DNA from: Desulfovibrio sp. G11
GTDB taxonomy: Bacteria; Desulfobacterota; Desulfovibrionia; Desulfovibrionales; Desulfovibrionaceae
Assembly (NCBI RefSeq): GCF_900243745.1
Contig: NZ_LT984798.1
Span: 2,288,501-2,352,500 of the forward strand
Length of the DNA: 64,000 bases
Direction: 5' to 3'
Made by a program: the position numbers and the translations under genes. Positions within the stretch are counted from its first letter, which is position 1. Each line of letters starts with the position of its first letter. The notes below the pieces were generated by a model, which saw only the letters and a list, made by a program, of their open reading frames with translations, searched no databases and was not told the DNA's origin. Shown piece after piece: positions 1-8,339 of the stretch.

Positions 1-1117
1 CGCCCCGGGGCAGCGGCACGGCGATAATATTTCCATCCACACGGCCCAGTTTTACGCGCAGGCGCTCCTCCATGCCCGGGCGCGAGGGCAGGGCATGGCA
101 GGGAACAGCCGTAGCCTTTTCCCGCTCCGGCGCGGGCCGTTTTTGCCAGAGCGCCAGCAGGGGCAGCACGAATTCCTCCATGGCGACACCCGCCGAAACG
201 GGATAACCCGGCACGCCGATAACGGGTTTGCCGCGCACTACGGCCAATACAGTGGGTTTGCCGGGCATGACGGAAATGCCGTGCGCGACCACCTCGCCCA
301 GAGATTCCAGCACATGCGCCGTATAATCATGGCTGCCCGCCGAAGAACCGGCATTGATAAGCACCATGTCGGCATCTGCGTCAAGAGCACCGGTTATGGC
401 GGCAGCAATGACCTCCGGCTGGTCGGGAACCACAGGCAGGGTGACGGATTCACCCCCGGCTTCTGTAATCATGGCCGAGAAAATCAGGGAATTGAATTCG
501 GGCAGCACCCGTCCGGCACGCAGGTCTTCTTCGCGTGCCAGGGCCAGAGGCACGATTTCAGAACCGCTGGGGATTATGGTGACGCGGGGGTGGGCAAAGA
601 CAGGGACCTGCAGAACGCCTCCTGCCGCCAGAGCGCCCAGATCATACGGCCCAAGGCACGTTCCGGGTGGCAGGATGATTTCTGTAGCCACCATATCCTC
701 ACCCATTTTACGTACATGCTGCCACGGAAAAGCGGCCTTTTCGATCACCGCCCACCGGGTTTCGCCGGAGCCTTCGGTATTGATGTGCTCCACCATAATA
801 ACCGCGTTGCAACCCGGCGGCAGGGGGTGGCCGGTGTTGATCCAGTGAGCCTGCCTGCCCAGTTCGAGGCGCAAGGGATTGCGAACGGACGCGCTGAACG
901 TGTCTTCGGCGTTGACAGCGATGCCGTCCATAGCTGCGCCGTGAAAGGCGGGCGAAGAACGAAGCGCCGCTACCGGGCGACTGAGGACGCGGTGCAGGGC
1001 TGTGGTCAGAGGGATGTTTTCTTCCGGCAGAGCACGGGAAGCTGCCTGAAGACGCGCGAACCAGAGTTTCCGCGCCTCTTCGGGCGCAAGCAGGGTCAGG
1101 TAGGTATTGCGCTTCAT
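1..1117 (-). CDS. MoeA-family molybdopterin molybdenumtransferase paralogue, cut by the window edge
   Basis: Runs off the left edge; about 372 residues of the N-terminal part are visible. The protein has the MoeA layout: an AMDGIAV segment near residue 50, the GSSAGSHDYT loop, and a C-terminal PGKPT...GVPGYPVS stretch, as in the MPT-binding MogA-like domain. MoeA inserts molybdate or tungstate into adenylylated molybdopterin in the cytoplasm. The start at 1117 (MKRNTYL) is preceded by GGAGG at good spacing; an in-frame ATG at 1129 lies on top of that site. It follows a second moeA gene by about 30 bp, so the two are probably co-transcribed. Family members in this lineage can carry a C-terminal PBP-like domain, which cannot be seen here. 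Confidence 0.85.
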   Translation of the reverse strand, partial: MKRNTYLTLLAPEEARKLWFARLQAASRALPEENIPLTTALHRVLSRPVAALRSSPAFHGAAMDGIAVNAEDTFSASVRNPLRLELGRQAHWINTGHPLPPGCNAVIMVEHINTEGSGETRWAVIEKAAFPWQHVRKMGEDMVATEIILPPGTCLGPYDLGALAAGGVLQVPVFAHPRVTIIPSGSEIVPLALAREEDLRAGRVLPEFNSLIFSAMITEAGGESVTLPVVPDQPEVIAAAITGALDADADMVLINAGSSAGSHDYTAHVLESLGEVVAHGISVMPGKPTVLAVVRGKPVIGVPGYPVSAGVAMEEFVLPLLALWQKRPAPEREKATAVPCHALPSRPGMEERLRVKLGRVDGNIIAVPLPRG

Positions 1118-1149
1118 GGCGGCCTCCATATTTGGCGTATGCGTTATTA

Positions 1150-2430
1150 CTACTGAAAAAGTTCCACCATAACAATATCGCCCATGCTGAATCCCTCACG
1201 ATTTTCCGGGCAGACCAGCAGGCCGTCTGCCGCGGCAAGCCCCGTGATCAGGCCGGAAGCCCCCGTTATCGGTTCGGCGGTGTACAGGGCCTGTCCGCGT
1301 GTGGCGCCAGAAGAGGAGGGGGAGGTTGCGGGCAAGGGCTGCAGGCGTACTCGCAGGTAGTCGCGGCGGCCTTGGGCGGAAGCAATGGAGCGGCTCAGCA
1401 CTGCCGGAACACAGGCGGCTATTTCCGTCCCGGTCCCGCCCTGAAGGTGGTGCAGCAGAGGAACGAGAAAAACCCGCGCACAGATGAGCGCGCTGACTGT
1501 ATGGCCGGGCAGGCCCATGAGGCAGACGGTGCGTCCGTCTATGCCGGCGCGGGCCAGGATGAAGGGTTTGCCGGGGCTGAGAGCGACACCGTGCGTTATG
1601 ATTTCGCTTTGGGGCAGAGCGGCGAAAACCTCGACAGTATGATCGCGCGCGCCAGCCGATGAGCCGCCTGAAACAACGATGATGTCATGTGCGGCCGCAA
1701 GGCCGGCAAGGGCTGCTTCAAGCTCGCGCGCATTGTCGCGCACAAGCCCTGCCCGTGAGGCACGGCCCCCGGCCTGACAGCACAGGGCAGTGATGCTGTG
1801 GGCATTGATATCGCGGATTTTGCCCGGCGGCGGTGTTTCTGTGGCGGAAACAATTTCATCGCCGGTGGAAAGCACGGCTACGCGCGGTTTGCGCCGCACT
1901 GCAACACCGGTGGCACCAAAGGCTGCCAGAAGGCCGATATCCTGCGGGCGAAGACAATGCCCCGCAGGCAAAAGCCTGTCGCCCGTGCTTGCATCGTCAT
2001 TATGGAAAATAACATTGTCGCCGGGAGCCTGGCTGCGGGTAAGCTCCACCAGTTTGCCGCCCGCAGGGCGGGAATACTCCACCATAACCACACAATCCGC
2101 GCCTTCGGGCAGCATGCCGCCGGTAGCTATGCGGGCAGCCTGACCTTCTGCAAGCGTCAGATCGGGCTTTGCCCCCATAGGGCAGTCGCCCACACATTCC
2201 ACGAGGGCGGGGCTGCCCTCCTGTGCGCCAAACACATCGCGCGCCCGCACGGCGTATCCATCCATGGTTGAGCGGTTAAAGCCGGGCAGGTTTTCCGGAG
2301 CGCAAAAATCGTGTGCCAGGCGGCGGCCAAGGGCGTTGTTCAGAGAAACGTTTTCATATTCAAGCACAGGAAACTGGTGAATGTGTTCAAGAACGGATTC
2401 CACGGACTGCAAGGTCAAAAAAGCTTTCAT
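1150..2430 (-). CDS. moeA: Molybdopterin molybdenumtransferase MoeA
   Basis: A 426-residue protein of normal MoeA length. Visible motifs are the STMDGYAVRA segment near residue 50, GGSSAGARDHTVE in the central MogA-like domain, and PGKPF followed by GLPGHTVSA. The reaction is Mo (or W) insertion into MPT-AMP, the last step of Moco synthesis. The ATG at 2430 has GGAGG seven bases upstream; an upstream extension to about 2514 lacks such a site and runs towards the tRNA. It is the first of two moeA-type genes in tandem. In anaerobes that use both metals, two MoeA proteins are often read as Mo- and W-specific versions. That is inference here. Confidence 0.93.
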   Translation of the reverse strand: MKAFLTLQSVESVLEHIHQFPVLEYENVSLNNALGRRLAHDFCAPENLPGFNRSTMDGYAVRARDVFGAQEGSPALVECVGDCPMGAKPDLTLAEGQAARIATGGMLPEGADCVVMVEYSRPAGGKLVELTRSQAPGDNVIFHNDDASTGDRLLPAGHCLRPQDIGLLAAFGATGVAVRRKPRVAVLSTGDEIVSATETPPPGKIRDINAHSITALCCQAGGRASRAGLVRDNARELEAALAGLAAAHDIIVVSGGSSAGARDHTVEVFAALPQSEIITHGVALSPGKPFILARAGIDGRTVCLMGLPGHTVSALICARVFLVPLLHHLQGGTGTEIAACVPAVLSRSIASAQGRRDYLRVRLQPLPATSPSSSGATRGQALYTAEPITGASGLITGLAAADGLLVCPENREGFSMGDIVMVELFQ

Positions 2431-2532
2431 GCCTGGCCTCCGGACTGCGTTTCCAATATTGCCCGCCGCTTTGATGTGCAACAGAAACGATTGAGTGGTG
2501 CGGCTTTTGCGCAACTGGCGGGAGCATACACG

Positions 2533-2564
2533 AAAAAAGGGCTTACGACATGCGTAAACCCTTT
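2533..2564 (-). terminator. Rho-independent terminator of tRNA-Thr
   Basis: On the minus strand an 11-bp stem (AAGGGTTTACG paired with CGTAAGCCCTT, one G-T pair) is followed directly by a run of T. It starts about nine bases past the tRNA 3' end and separates the tRNA from moeA. Confidence 0.75.
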
Positions 2565-2572
2565 GATTCCTA

Positions 2573-2648
2573 TGGAGCCAGCTGCGAGAATTGAACTCGC
2601 TACCTGCTGATTACGAATCAGCTGCTCTACCAAGTGAGCTAAGCTGGC
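2573..2648 (-). tRNA. tRNA-Thr, anticodon CGT
   Basis: A complete cloverleaf reads on the minus strand. The acceptor stem is GCCAGCT/AGCTGGC and the D stem GCTC/GAGC. The anticodon stem is GCTGA/TCAGC around loop TTCGTAA, giving anticodon CGT for codon ACG. The T stem is GCGAG/CTCGC with loop TTCAATT. The terminal CCA is encoded. Confidence 0.97.
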
Positions 2649-2703
2649 GACCGGATTCTATTGCCAAAAAAGAGCCGGGCTGTCAAGGCGCTTTGCCTGA
2701 GCC

Positions 2704-3084
2704 TTACGCCTTTTCCAGGGTCAGGGGAATGGCGTGTACTTCACTGCTCACTTCTTCGGTATGGCCCAGCTTCCATTTGAGGCTCTCCACAGGCCAGCCC
2801 AGGCGCTGGGCCACGTCGCGGGCAACCCCGGCCACGTTAAGGATGGGATGGCGCTGGAAAACCTGCGGCAGGCCGTAGGTCAGATTGCAGACCAGGCATT
2901 TGCCGGGGCGCTGCCGCAGTTCGAAGGCAAGGCGGACTGCCTCGGGTGTTGCCTCGCGGCATACAAGGCAGATGTCGTAGGCTCCTTCTTCTGCGCCGCC
3001 AAAAAGGGCGTCAAAAAAATCGTCCGCGCGGGTAGCAGGAAAGATCTCGTCCAGAAAGGCTTGGTCCAGATTTTGCGAAGTCAT
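2704..3084 (-). CDS. Conserved hypothetical protein with cysteine pairs
   Basis: A 126-residue acidic protein. It has two CxxC motifs, CLVC in the first third and CLVC a little later (KCLVCNLTYG), which could hold a metal or form a disulfide. There is no signal peptide or membrane segment. The C-terminal region (GWPVESLKWKLGHTEEVSS) is rather well structured in composition. I do not recognise the family. The start at 3084 follows a GGGGGAAG purine run. The gene lies between the tRNA and gluQ on the same strand. Confidence 0.7.
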   Translation of the reverse strand: MTSQNLDQAFLDEIFPATRADDFFDALFGGAEEGAYDICLVCREATPEAVRLAFELRQRPGKCLVCNLTYGLPQVFQRHPILNVAGVARDVAQRLGWPVESLKWKLGHTEEVSSEVHAIPLTLEKA

Positions 3085-3200
3085 GCACTTCCCCCATGAG
3101 GCTGTGAGATATGCTGTCGTTAAAAAGAGACCGGGAGCGCGGTTTTCAGCGGCCATCGTGGGGGCCGCCCGGTTACGCGATTTCACCCGTGCCGGTTTTG

Positions 3201-4196
3201 TCACAGCAGCCCGCGCAGGTGCCTGTGTTCAAGGCGCACATCCTGTCGTGGCAGGCGGCTCCAGTCAAAAGCGGGCATAAGCTCCGCCGGGCTTGCGCTT
3301 GCGGCGGAAAAAGTAAGGCCAGCCAGGTGACCCAGCAAACCTGTGATGCGGCGCGGGTCAACCCGCTGTTCCCGCAGGCAGCGCAGGGACAGGCTGTTGT
3401 GGCGCTTTGCCAGGCGCTCTCCCTCTGCATCCAGAAGCAGGGGCACATGGGCATAGGAAGGCGCACCATAGCCCAAGAGTTCGAGAAGAGCAATCTGGCG
3501 CGGGGTCGAGGGCAGAATGTCCCGTCCACGCACCACCTGGGTGACCCCCATAAGGGCGTCGTCCACGGCTACAGCCAGCTGGTAGGCCACAACACCGTCG
3601 GAACGGCGCAGGGCAAAGTCGCCTCCGCACCGGGAAAGAAGAAAGCTCTGTGGTCCCATGACGGCATCGTCAAAGCGTATGGGCGTTTGGGGACAGCGCA
3701 GGCGCACGCAGGCTTTGCGCCCCGATTGCAGCATGGCCTGAATCTGTTCTTCGTTCAGATGACGGCAGGTACCGGGATAGGGTGCGCCTGTATCGTCCAC
3801 ATGCGGCGCGGCGGCAAGCTGGCGCAATTCCTTGCGGGTGCAGAAACAGGGATAGGTCAGTCCGGACTGTTCAAGCTGCGTCAGCGCCGTGTCGTAAATC
3901 TCGCTGCGCAGGCTCTGCACATACGGGCCGCCGGGGCCGCCAGTATCCGGCCCATAGTCCCAGTCAAGGCCGAGCCAGCGCAGGTCTTCCAGTATGGCTG
4001 CGGCATAGTCCGGCCGGGAGCGCTGCGGGTCGATATCTTCAAGGCGCAGCAGCACCTGTCCACCCTGTGAGCGGGCGGCAAGCCAAGCCAGCAAAAAGGC
4101 CCAGGCGTTGCCCAGGTGGATATGCCCGGTGGGGCTTGGGGCCAGCCTGCCGCAAGGGATGGATGAATGCTGCATGGGACGTTCAGAAATATGCAT
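3201..4196 (-). CDS. gluQ: Glutamyl-Q tRNA(Asp) synthetase
   Basis: A truncated GluRS-like protein of 331 residues. It has the GRLAPSPTGHIHLGN signature (HIGH equivalent), the zinc-ligand cluster CFCTRKEL...CRHL near residues 115-145, and the KRHNSLSL segment in place of KMSKS. It lacks the anticodon-binding domain of GltX, which is the mark of GluQ. The enzyme activates glutamate and attaches it to queuosine-34 of tRNA-Asp. Neither the ATG at 4196 nor the one at 4175 (MQHSSIP) has a clear Shine-Dalgarno sequence; 4175 would fit the family N-terminus equally well. Confidence 0.9.
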   Translation of the reverse strand: MHISERPMQHSSIPCGRLAPSPTGHIHLGNAWAFLLAWLAARSQGGQVLLRLEDIDPQRSRPDYAAAILEDLRWLGLDWDYGPDTGGPGGPYVQSLRSEIYDTALTQLEQSGLTYPCFCTRKELRQLAAAPHVDDTGAPYPGTCRHLNEEQIQAMLQSGRKACVRLRCPQTPIRFDDAVMGPQSFLLSRCGGDFALRRSDGVVAYQLAVAVDDALMGVTQVVRGRDILPSTPRQIALLELLGYGAPSYAHVPLLLDAEGERLAKRHNSLSLRCLREQRVDPRRITGLLGHLAGLTFSAASASPAELMPAFDWSRLPRQDVRLEHRHLRGLL

Positions 4197-4515
4197 GCCG
4201 CGCCGGCTTGGTCTTTATACTGACGCAGGGCAGCAGTTGTGCCGGAACCGGAACATCATGGCCGCACTTGCCCCGCCCCCGGGGCATCAGGTGGCCGAGC
4301 CGTCTCCGGTCGGTTGCCGTTCGGCGGCATGCACCGTGTGCCTGGATATCGCAGTTTTCGCCTTGTACACCAGTGGCGGGCAGCGGGTTTGCAGCGTGAA
4401 GCGGTGCGGTTGCTGCGGGCATCCGCCGTTGCCCGGTTTTACCCGGCTGCCGTCCGGCCTTGCCGGAACCGGCATCGGCTTGCTGTCAATTGCTGCCGGA
4501 CCGGCCCTGATCGCG
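4197..4515. other. Non-coding gap between NlpC/P60 gene and gluQ
   Basis: About 320 bp, GC-rich. I see no convincing gene, RNA or strong terminator in it. Confidence 0.4.
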
Positions 4516-5493
4516 TCAGGATCTGTTGTTTTTGTCCTTGCCCTGATTCTTCTTGTTCCCGGAGTCACTTTTGGCTGCCGAGGTTTTGGCGGGTGCGGAC
4601 TTTTTGGCTTCGGTTTTTTTATTGTCGGGTTTTTTGGCTGTTGCTCCGGCCTTGTTCTGTGATTTGCTTTGGGCTTTGCCGGCAGTTTTGGCTGGCGCTT
4701 TGGCGGTCTGCGCGGCCTGCTTGGCATTTTTGCTGTTTCTGGCTTCTGCAGCGCGGGCCGGGGCGGCGCCCTTTCTGTCGTTGCTGGCGACCTGTATGGT
4801 CGCATCCCGTTTTTTCTCTCGCGTGTTCGTGCGCTTGTTGTCGCGTGTGGCAGCGGCCCGGCTTTTTGCCGGTTTTTTCTTGTCGCGGGCCAGTTCGCGT
4901 ATGACCTTTTCTTCGGTAAAATCGCTGAGGCGGCTTTCGGCCTGAGCCGTCAGCGTTTCGCCGCCTTCAACTTTTACGCGGCGCGCGCTGAGAAACGTGG
5001 TTTTGAAATAGGGATCGTCCAGAGAATTGATGCGCACCTTGGTGCGTTTGCGTGGGCTGTGGATAAACTTGCCGTCGCCCACATAGATGCCTGTATGATA
5101 GCCCCGACGGGGGTGGCGAAAGGCCACGATATCTCCGGCACGCATGTCTTCCACCTTGGTGATGCGCTGCCCGATGACAGACTGTTCACGCGCGGTGCGG
5201 GGCAACTGTACGCCGACGCTTTTATACGTCCAGCAGACAAAACCCGAACAGTCAAAGCCGTCCGGGGTAGTTCCGCCGCGCACATAGGGGGTGCCGATGG
5301 CTGACCTGGCCTTGCGAAGGAGCTGCTGGCCGGCCTCTTGCTGGTTGGAATCAAAAGCCGCCTCATAGGAGCGTCGGAACCGCTCGGTGCGCAGGCTGTC
5401 AATGCTGTCTTCCTGTGGACCTTTTTTGGCGGCGCAACCAAAGGCCAACACGCAGCCCATCATCAACGCGCACAGTTTCAGACATTTTCCCAT
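4516..5493 (-). CDS. NlpC/P60-family peptidoglycan hydrolase, lipoprotein with long basic tail
   Basis: The N-terminus is a lipoprotein signal with lipobox LAFGC (Cys near residue 19). The NlpC/P60 domain (about 55-170) shows the catalytic Cys in DCSGFVCW and the His in GYHTGIYV, so it probably cuts peptidoglycan stem peptides on the outer side of the inner membrane or in the outer membrane. The last 130 residues are a low-complexity Lys/Ala/Asn/Ser-rich tail (repeated AKK, NKK, KSA units), likely disordered and suited to binding acidic polymers. A GGAG site sits just before the start. The gene stands alone in its orientation block, about 100 bp from its neighbour. Confidence 0.9.
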   Translation of the reverse strand: MGKCLKLCALMMGCVLAFGCAAKKGPQEDSIDSLRTERFRRSYEAAFDSNQQEAGQQLLRKARSAIGTPYVRGGTTPDGFDCSGFVCWTYKSVGVQLPRTAREQSVIGQRITKVEDMRAGDIVAFRHPRRGYHTGIYVGDGKFIHSPRKRTKVRINSLDDPYFKTTFLSARRVKVEGGETLTAQAESRLSDFTEEKVIRELARDKKKPAKSRAAATRDNKRTNTREKKRDATIQVASNDRKGAAPARAAEARNSKNAKQAAQTAKAPAKTAGKAQSKSQNKAGATAKKPDNKKTEAKKSAPAKTSAAKSDSGNKKNQGKDKNNRS

Positions 5494-5630
5494 CAGCGCT
5501 CCACAATGTTATGCCGGCCAGAAGGTGGCGGCAGGTCAGTCGGAAAACGGGCCATGCCCGGCGTAAACTGTCGGGCTTCCGGCCCCGGTGTCTGTGCCGG
5601 CCGTGCGGGCCGGGCGTATGGGCCTGCGGT

Positions 5631-6032
5631 TCAGGCTTTGATATCCAGCAGTGTGCCCAGCATGGCGTCAGCGGTGCGCACTGTGGTTGCATTGGCCTTA
5701 TAGGCGTGCTGGGTAGAAATCATCGAAACCATTTCACGGGCCAGATTGGTGCCGCTGGGGCTTGCCGCTTCAAGCGGCAGCCCCGCAGTTACGTCATAGA
5801 CTGCCTGGGCGGCGTTGTAAGCCGTGCCGCCTGTGCCGACCGGACCGTTGCGCTGCAGCACGGCATCAAGGCGCACCCCCTGGCCCGCCGGGCCGGTGGC
5901 GTAAACAGCACGCTGTGGCTCGAAACCCGGGGTGCTGACATTGGCAACATTATGCGCAGAAACAGCCATGCCCCAAGAGTGGGTGTTCATGGCTGAAGCG
6001 CCCAGCTGCATGCTTGTGTTTATGCCGCTCAT
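5631..6032 (-). CDS. Flagellar rod FlgC-like protein, orphan
   Basis: A 133-residue protein. The N-terminus has the rod/hook signature NTHSWGMAVSAHNVANVSTPGF, and the C-terminus the matching helix NLAREMVSMISTQHAYKANATTVRTADAMLGTLL. Both are the coiled-coil terminal regions shared by FlgB, FlgC, FlgG and FlgE. The length fits FlgC. No other flagellar gene is near, so it may be an accessory rod-like protein of the kind scattered in Desulfovibrio genomes. The start at 6032 is chosen because the domain begins there; an upstream extension has no family match. Confidence 0.82.
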   Translation of the reverse strand: MSGINTSMQLGASAMNTHSWGMAVSAHNVANVSTPGFEPQRAVYATGPAGQGVRLDAVLQRNGPVGTGGTAYNAAQAVYDVTAGLPLEAASPSGTNLAREMVSMISTQHAYKANATTVRTADAMLGTLLDIKA

Positions 6033-6173
6033 ATCTGTACCCTGAGGCCGTTTTGCGTTTCTGCCCGCGATGATTTGGCGCGGGCGGCGCATGTAAAAAC
6101 AACCCTTAGCGCTGCACTAGCACAACCGGCAAACGATTGCAAAATTTTTTTGCCTTGGCGGACAGCCCCGGTT

Positions 6174-6956
6174 TCAGCTCCTGTCGCTGATATGCCGCTC
6201 AATGCGGGCGAAGGCGTTATGATTGTGTATGGATTCCATACTTTCCACCTCCACGCTGAACCACTCCACCTGGCCGTGTTCCGACAGCCGCTGCGCTACA
6301 TTGCGTACTACGTCTTCCACAAATGTGGGATGGGCAAAGGCGTGCTCGGTGACGTATTTTTCGTCTTCGCGTTTGAGCAGCGTGTAGACGGCCGATGAAC
6401 CGGAGGCTTCGGCTATGTCTATGAAGTCTTCGAGCCAGGAGAATGCTTTCATGCGCAGACGCATGCGTACCATGGCCCGCTGGCTGTGCGCGCCTTCGTT
6501 GCTGATGGCTTTGGAGCAGGGGCAGACAGTCATGACGGGCACGTCTACTTCTAGAATAAAATGCTGTCCCGCATCGTCAAGTTCGCCGGTGAGGCGGCAC
6601 TGGTAACTTACCAGCGCCGGACTGCCCGAAGCCGGGGCGGCCTTGCTGATGAAGTAGGGAAAACAGAAGCGCGCGTAAGCCCGCCGGGCTTCCAGGCGCT
6701 GCCTGATGTCCTGCAGCAGGCGGCGTACCGACTGGTAGCTGATTTCATCATTCCACTGTTCCAGTGCTTCCACAAAGCGGCTCATGTGGGTACCCTTGAA
6801 TTCGGAGGGCAGGTCCACGCCAAGGTCCACACTGGCCACGGTCTGTTGCGTGCCTCGGGTACGGTCGCGCACGAGCAGGGGCAGCCGAAGCTCTCGCACG
6901 CCCACGCGGTCTATGTTCAGGGGGATTTGCGGGGCATGGCTTTGCACGTCTTCCAT
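6174..6956 (-). CDS. folE2: GTP cyclohydrolase FolE2 (type IB)
   Basis: A 260-residue member of the FolE2/MptA family, which converts GTP to 7,8-dihydroneopterin triphosphate for folate (and queuosine) synthesis. Family marks are [11 protein letters not shown] (51-61), the metal/catalytic CPCSKAIS (145-152) and GAHSQR (155-160). FolE2 uses metals other than zinc and often replaces FolE under zinc limitation. Its start codon shares one base with the nikR stop (TAATG), so the two are translationally coupled. This pairing of a nickel regulator with FolE2 is notable. Confidence 0.95.
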   Translation of the reverse strand: MEDVQSHAPQIPLNIDRVGVRELRLPLLVRDRTRGTQQTVASVDLGVDLPSEFKGTHMSRFVEALEQWNDEISYQSVRRLLQDIRQRLEARRAYARFCFPYFISKAAPASGSPALVSYQCRLTGELDDAGQHFILEVDVPVMTVCPCSKAISNEGAHSQRAMVRMRLRMKAFSWLEDFIDIAEASGSSAVYTLLKREDEKYVTEHAFAHPTFVEDVVRNVAQRLSEHGQVEWFSVEVESMESIHNHNAFARIERHISDRS

Positions 6957-7372
6957 TATGCCAGATCCTCTCCTGTGGTAGTGCCGGTAAACGTGCCGTG
7001 CTTGACGCCGCGGCAGGCGATCAGCTTGTCGGCCAGAGCGCGCATGCGCTTGGGCTCGCCCTTGAGCACCAGCACTTCAAGGCAGTTGTAGTGGTCAAGG
7101 TGCACGTGCAGGGTGGTGACGATAAGGTCATGGTCGTCGTGCTGAATTTGCACGAGCCGGCGGGAAAGATCGTTTTTGTGATGGTCGTAAACCAGGGTGA
7201 GTGTACCTGCGCCGTGGGCGTCGCTGTTCCACTTTTCCTCCACCAGGGCCTTGCGGATAAGGTCGCGTATGGCTTCGGAGCGATTGGGATAGCTTTTGCG
7301 CCGGCAAAGTTCGTCAAAGGGTTCCAGCAGGTCTTGATCCAGTGAAACGCCAAAGCGTGCAAGATTTCCCAT
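6956..7372 (-). CDS. nikR: Nickel-responsive transcriptional regulator NikR
   Basis: A 138-residue protein. The ribbon-helix-helix DNA-binding domain is at 1-45 ([19 protein letters not shown]...[13 protein letters not shown]). The C-terminal ACT-like domain carries candidate nickel ligands H78, H89, H91 and C97 ([13 protein letters not shown]), matching the square-planar site of the family. It probably represses nickel uptake genes when nickel is plentiful. The start at 7372 has AGGA upstream; the longer frame up to 7462 would run into the preceding methyltransferase gene. The gene is coupled to folE2. A nickel-type DUF4198 gene occurs in the same window at 42761. Confidence 0.95.
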   Translation of the reverse strand: MGNLARFGVSLDQDLLEPFDELCRRKSYPNRSEAIRDLIRKALVEEKWNSDAHGAGTLTLVYDHHKNDLSRRLVQIQHDDHDLIVTTLHVHLDHYNCLEVLVLKGEPKRMRALADKLIACRGVKHGTFTGTTTGEDLA

Positions 7373-7440
7373 AGCAGTGTCCTGCGGCGCTTTCCGCCTG
7401 AATAAGGGCGGCGCGCTGTTCTGTTTGTGTTGCGGCCGCG

Positions 7441-8139
7441 TCAGACGCGGCGGATTTCCCATACCTGCACGGTGACAGGGACGGGCTGGGCGTAGAGGGC
7501 CTCAACCTTTTGGGCGTAAACCCGCCTGCCCTGCCAGCCGCCGCTTTGCAGGGCGTGCAGGAACGTATCGTAAACCGAACGCCCCGGTTCGGCTACCCAG
7601 GCAACCCCGCCCGGGGCCAGGGCGTGCCCCAGAAAGCGCAAAACCGGCATTACGAAGCGTTTTTCATACATGATGTCGCCACCCCATATGCGGTGCATGC
7701 TTCCGGCCTGAACTGCGGGGCTGCGCCAGTCCATAACTGCCCACAGGGGCTGGGAAACCCCGTTGAGGGTCGCGTTGCGGGCGGCAAAACGCAGGGCCTC
7801 TTTTTCATAATCCACCGCCAGTACCCGGGCACCGAGCCATTGACCAACCATAGCCGTGAGGCCCAGGCCGCAGCCCAGGTCAAGGCAGTTCCGCCCCGCG
7901 ATCTCATGGCGGTGCTCATGCAGCCATGAGGCCAAAGCCACGCTTGACGGCCAAAGCTCCGTCCAGTAGGGCAGGCGCTCATCTTCAAAGTCGTGGGAAT
8001 CGGCAGTCATGGCCTCCCAGAGTTGCTCAAGGTCGGCGGCGCGGCTGAGCTGCCACAGCCGCCCGGCGGCGCGCACGGTGATGTGCGGCTGGTAGGCGCG
8101 CAGGGCCTTGTCTTCTTGCTGCGGGTATTCTGGCGGCAT
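7441..8139 (-). CDS. Class I SAM-dependent methyltransferase
   Basis: A 232-residue protein with a Rossmann-type SAM site, [12 protein letters not shown] (near 86-97), followed by the acidic [11 protein letters not shown] at the end of strand 2. The [10 protein letters not shown] segment before motif I is seen in the Nnt1/ETFB-lysine and protein methyltransferase group, so the substrate may be a protein. GGAGAATAT precedes the start. The gene lies 68 bp upstream of nikR in the same direction and may head that operon. The specific substrate cannot be told from sequence. Confidence 0.82.
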   Translation of the reverse strand: MPPEYPQQEDKALRAYQPHITVRAAGRLWQLSRAADLEQLWEAMTADSHDFEDERLPYWTELWPSSVALASWLHEHRHEIAGRNCLDLGCGLGLTAMVGQWLGARVLAVDYEKEALRFAARNATLNGVSQPLWAVMDWRSPAVQAGSMHRIWGGDIMYEKRFVMPVLRFLGHALAPGGVAWVAEPGRSVYDTFLHALQSGGWQGRRVYAQKVEALYAQPVPVTVQVWEIRRV

Positions 8140-8232
8140 ATATTCTCCGGCGCGAGCTTATCCTAATGGGCTGCCGCTGTACAGGGCGTACGCCTTGTCC
8201 GCCGCGGGCGCATTTGTGCTGTCATTGGGGGC

Positions 8233-8261
8233 TTGAGGTGAGCGGACGCCGGGTATATAAG
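8233..8261 (+). promoter_or_regulatory. Candidate sigma-70 promoter of ilvA
   Basis: TTGAGG (8233-8238) and TATAAG (8256-8261) are separated by 17 bp. Start of transcription would be near 8268, leaving a leader of about 70 bases that includes a short hairpin around the CTGCAGGACGG sequence. Confidence 0.4.
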
Positions 8262-8339
8262 AATCTGCGCTGACGAACAAGCCTTTTTCTACACGGCTGC
8301 AGGACGGCCGTGTCATTTTTGCAGCCGAAGGACACATGC

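Noticed and set aside
95..1156. A 353-residue plus-strand frame
   Set aside because: Antisense to the truncated moeA paralogue, whose motifs are clear.
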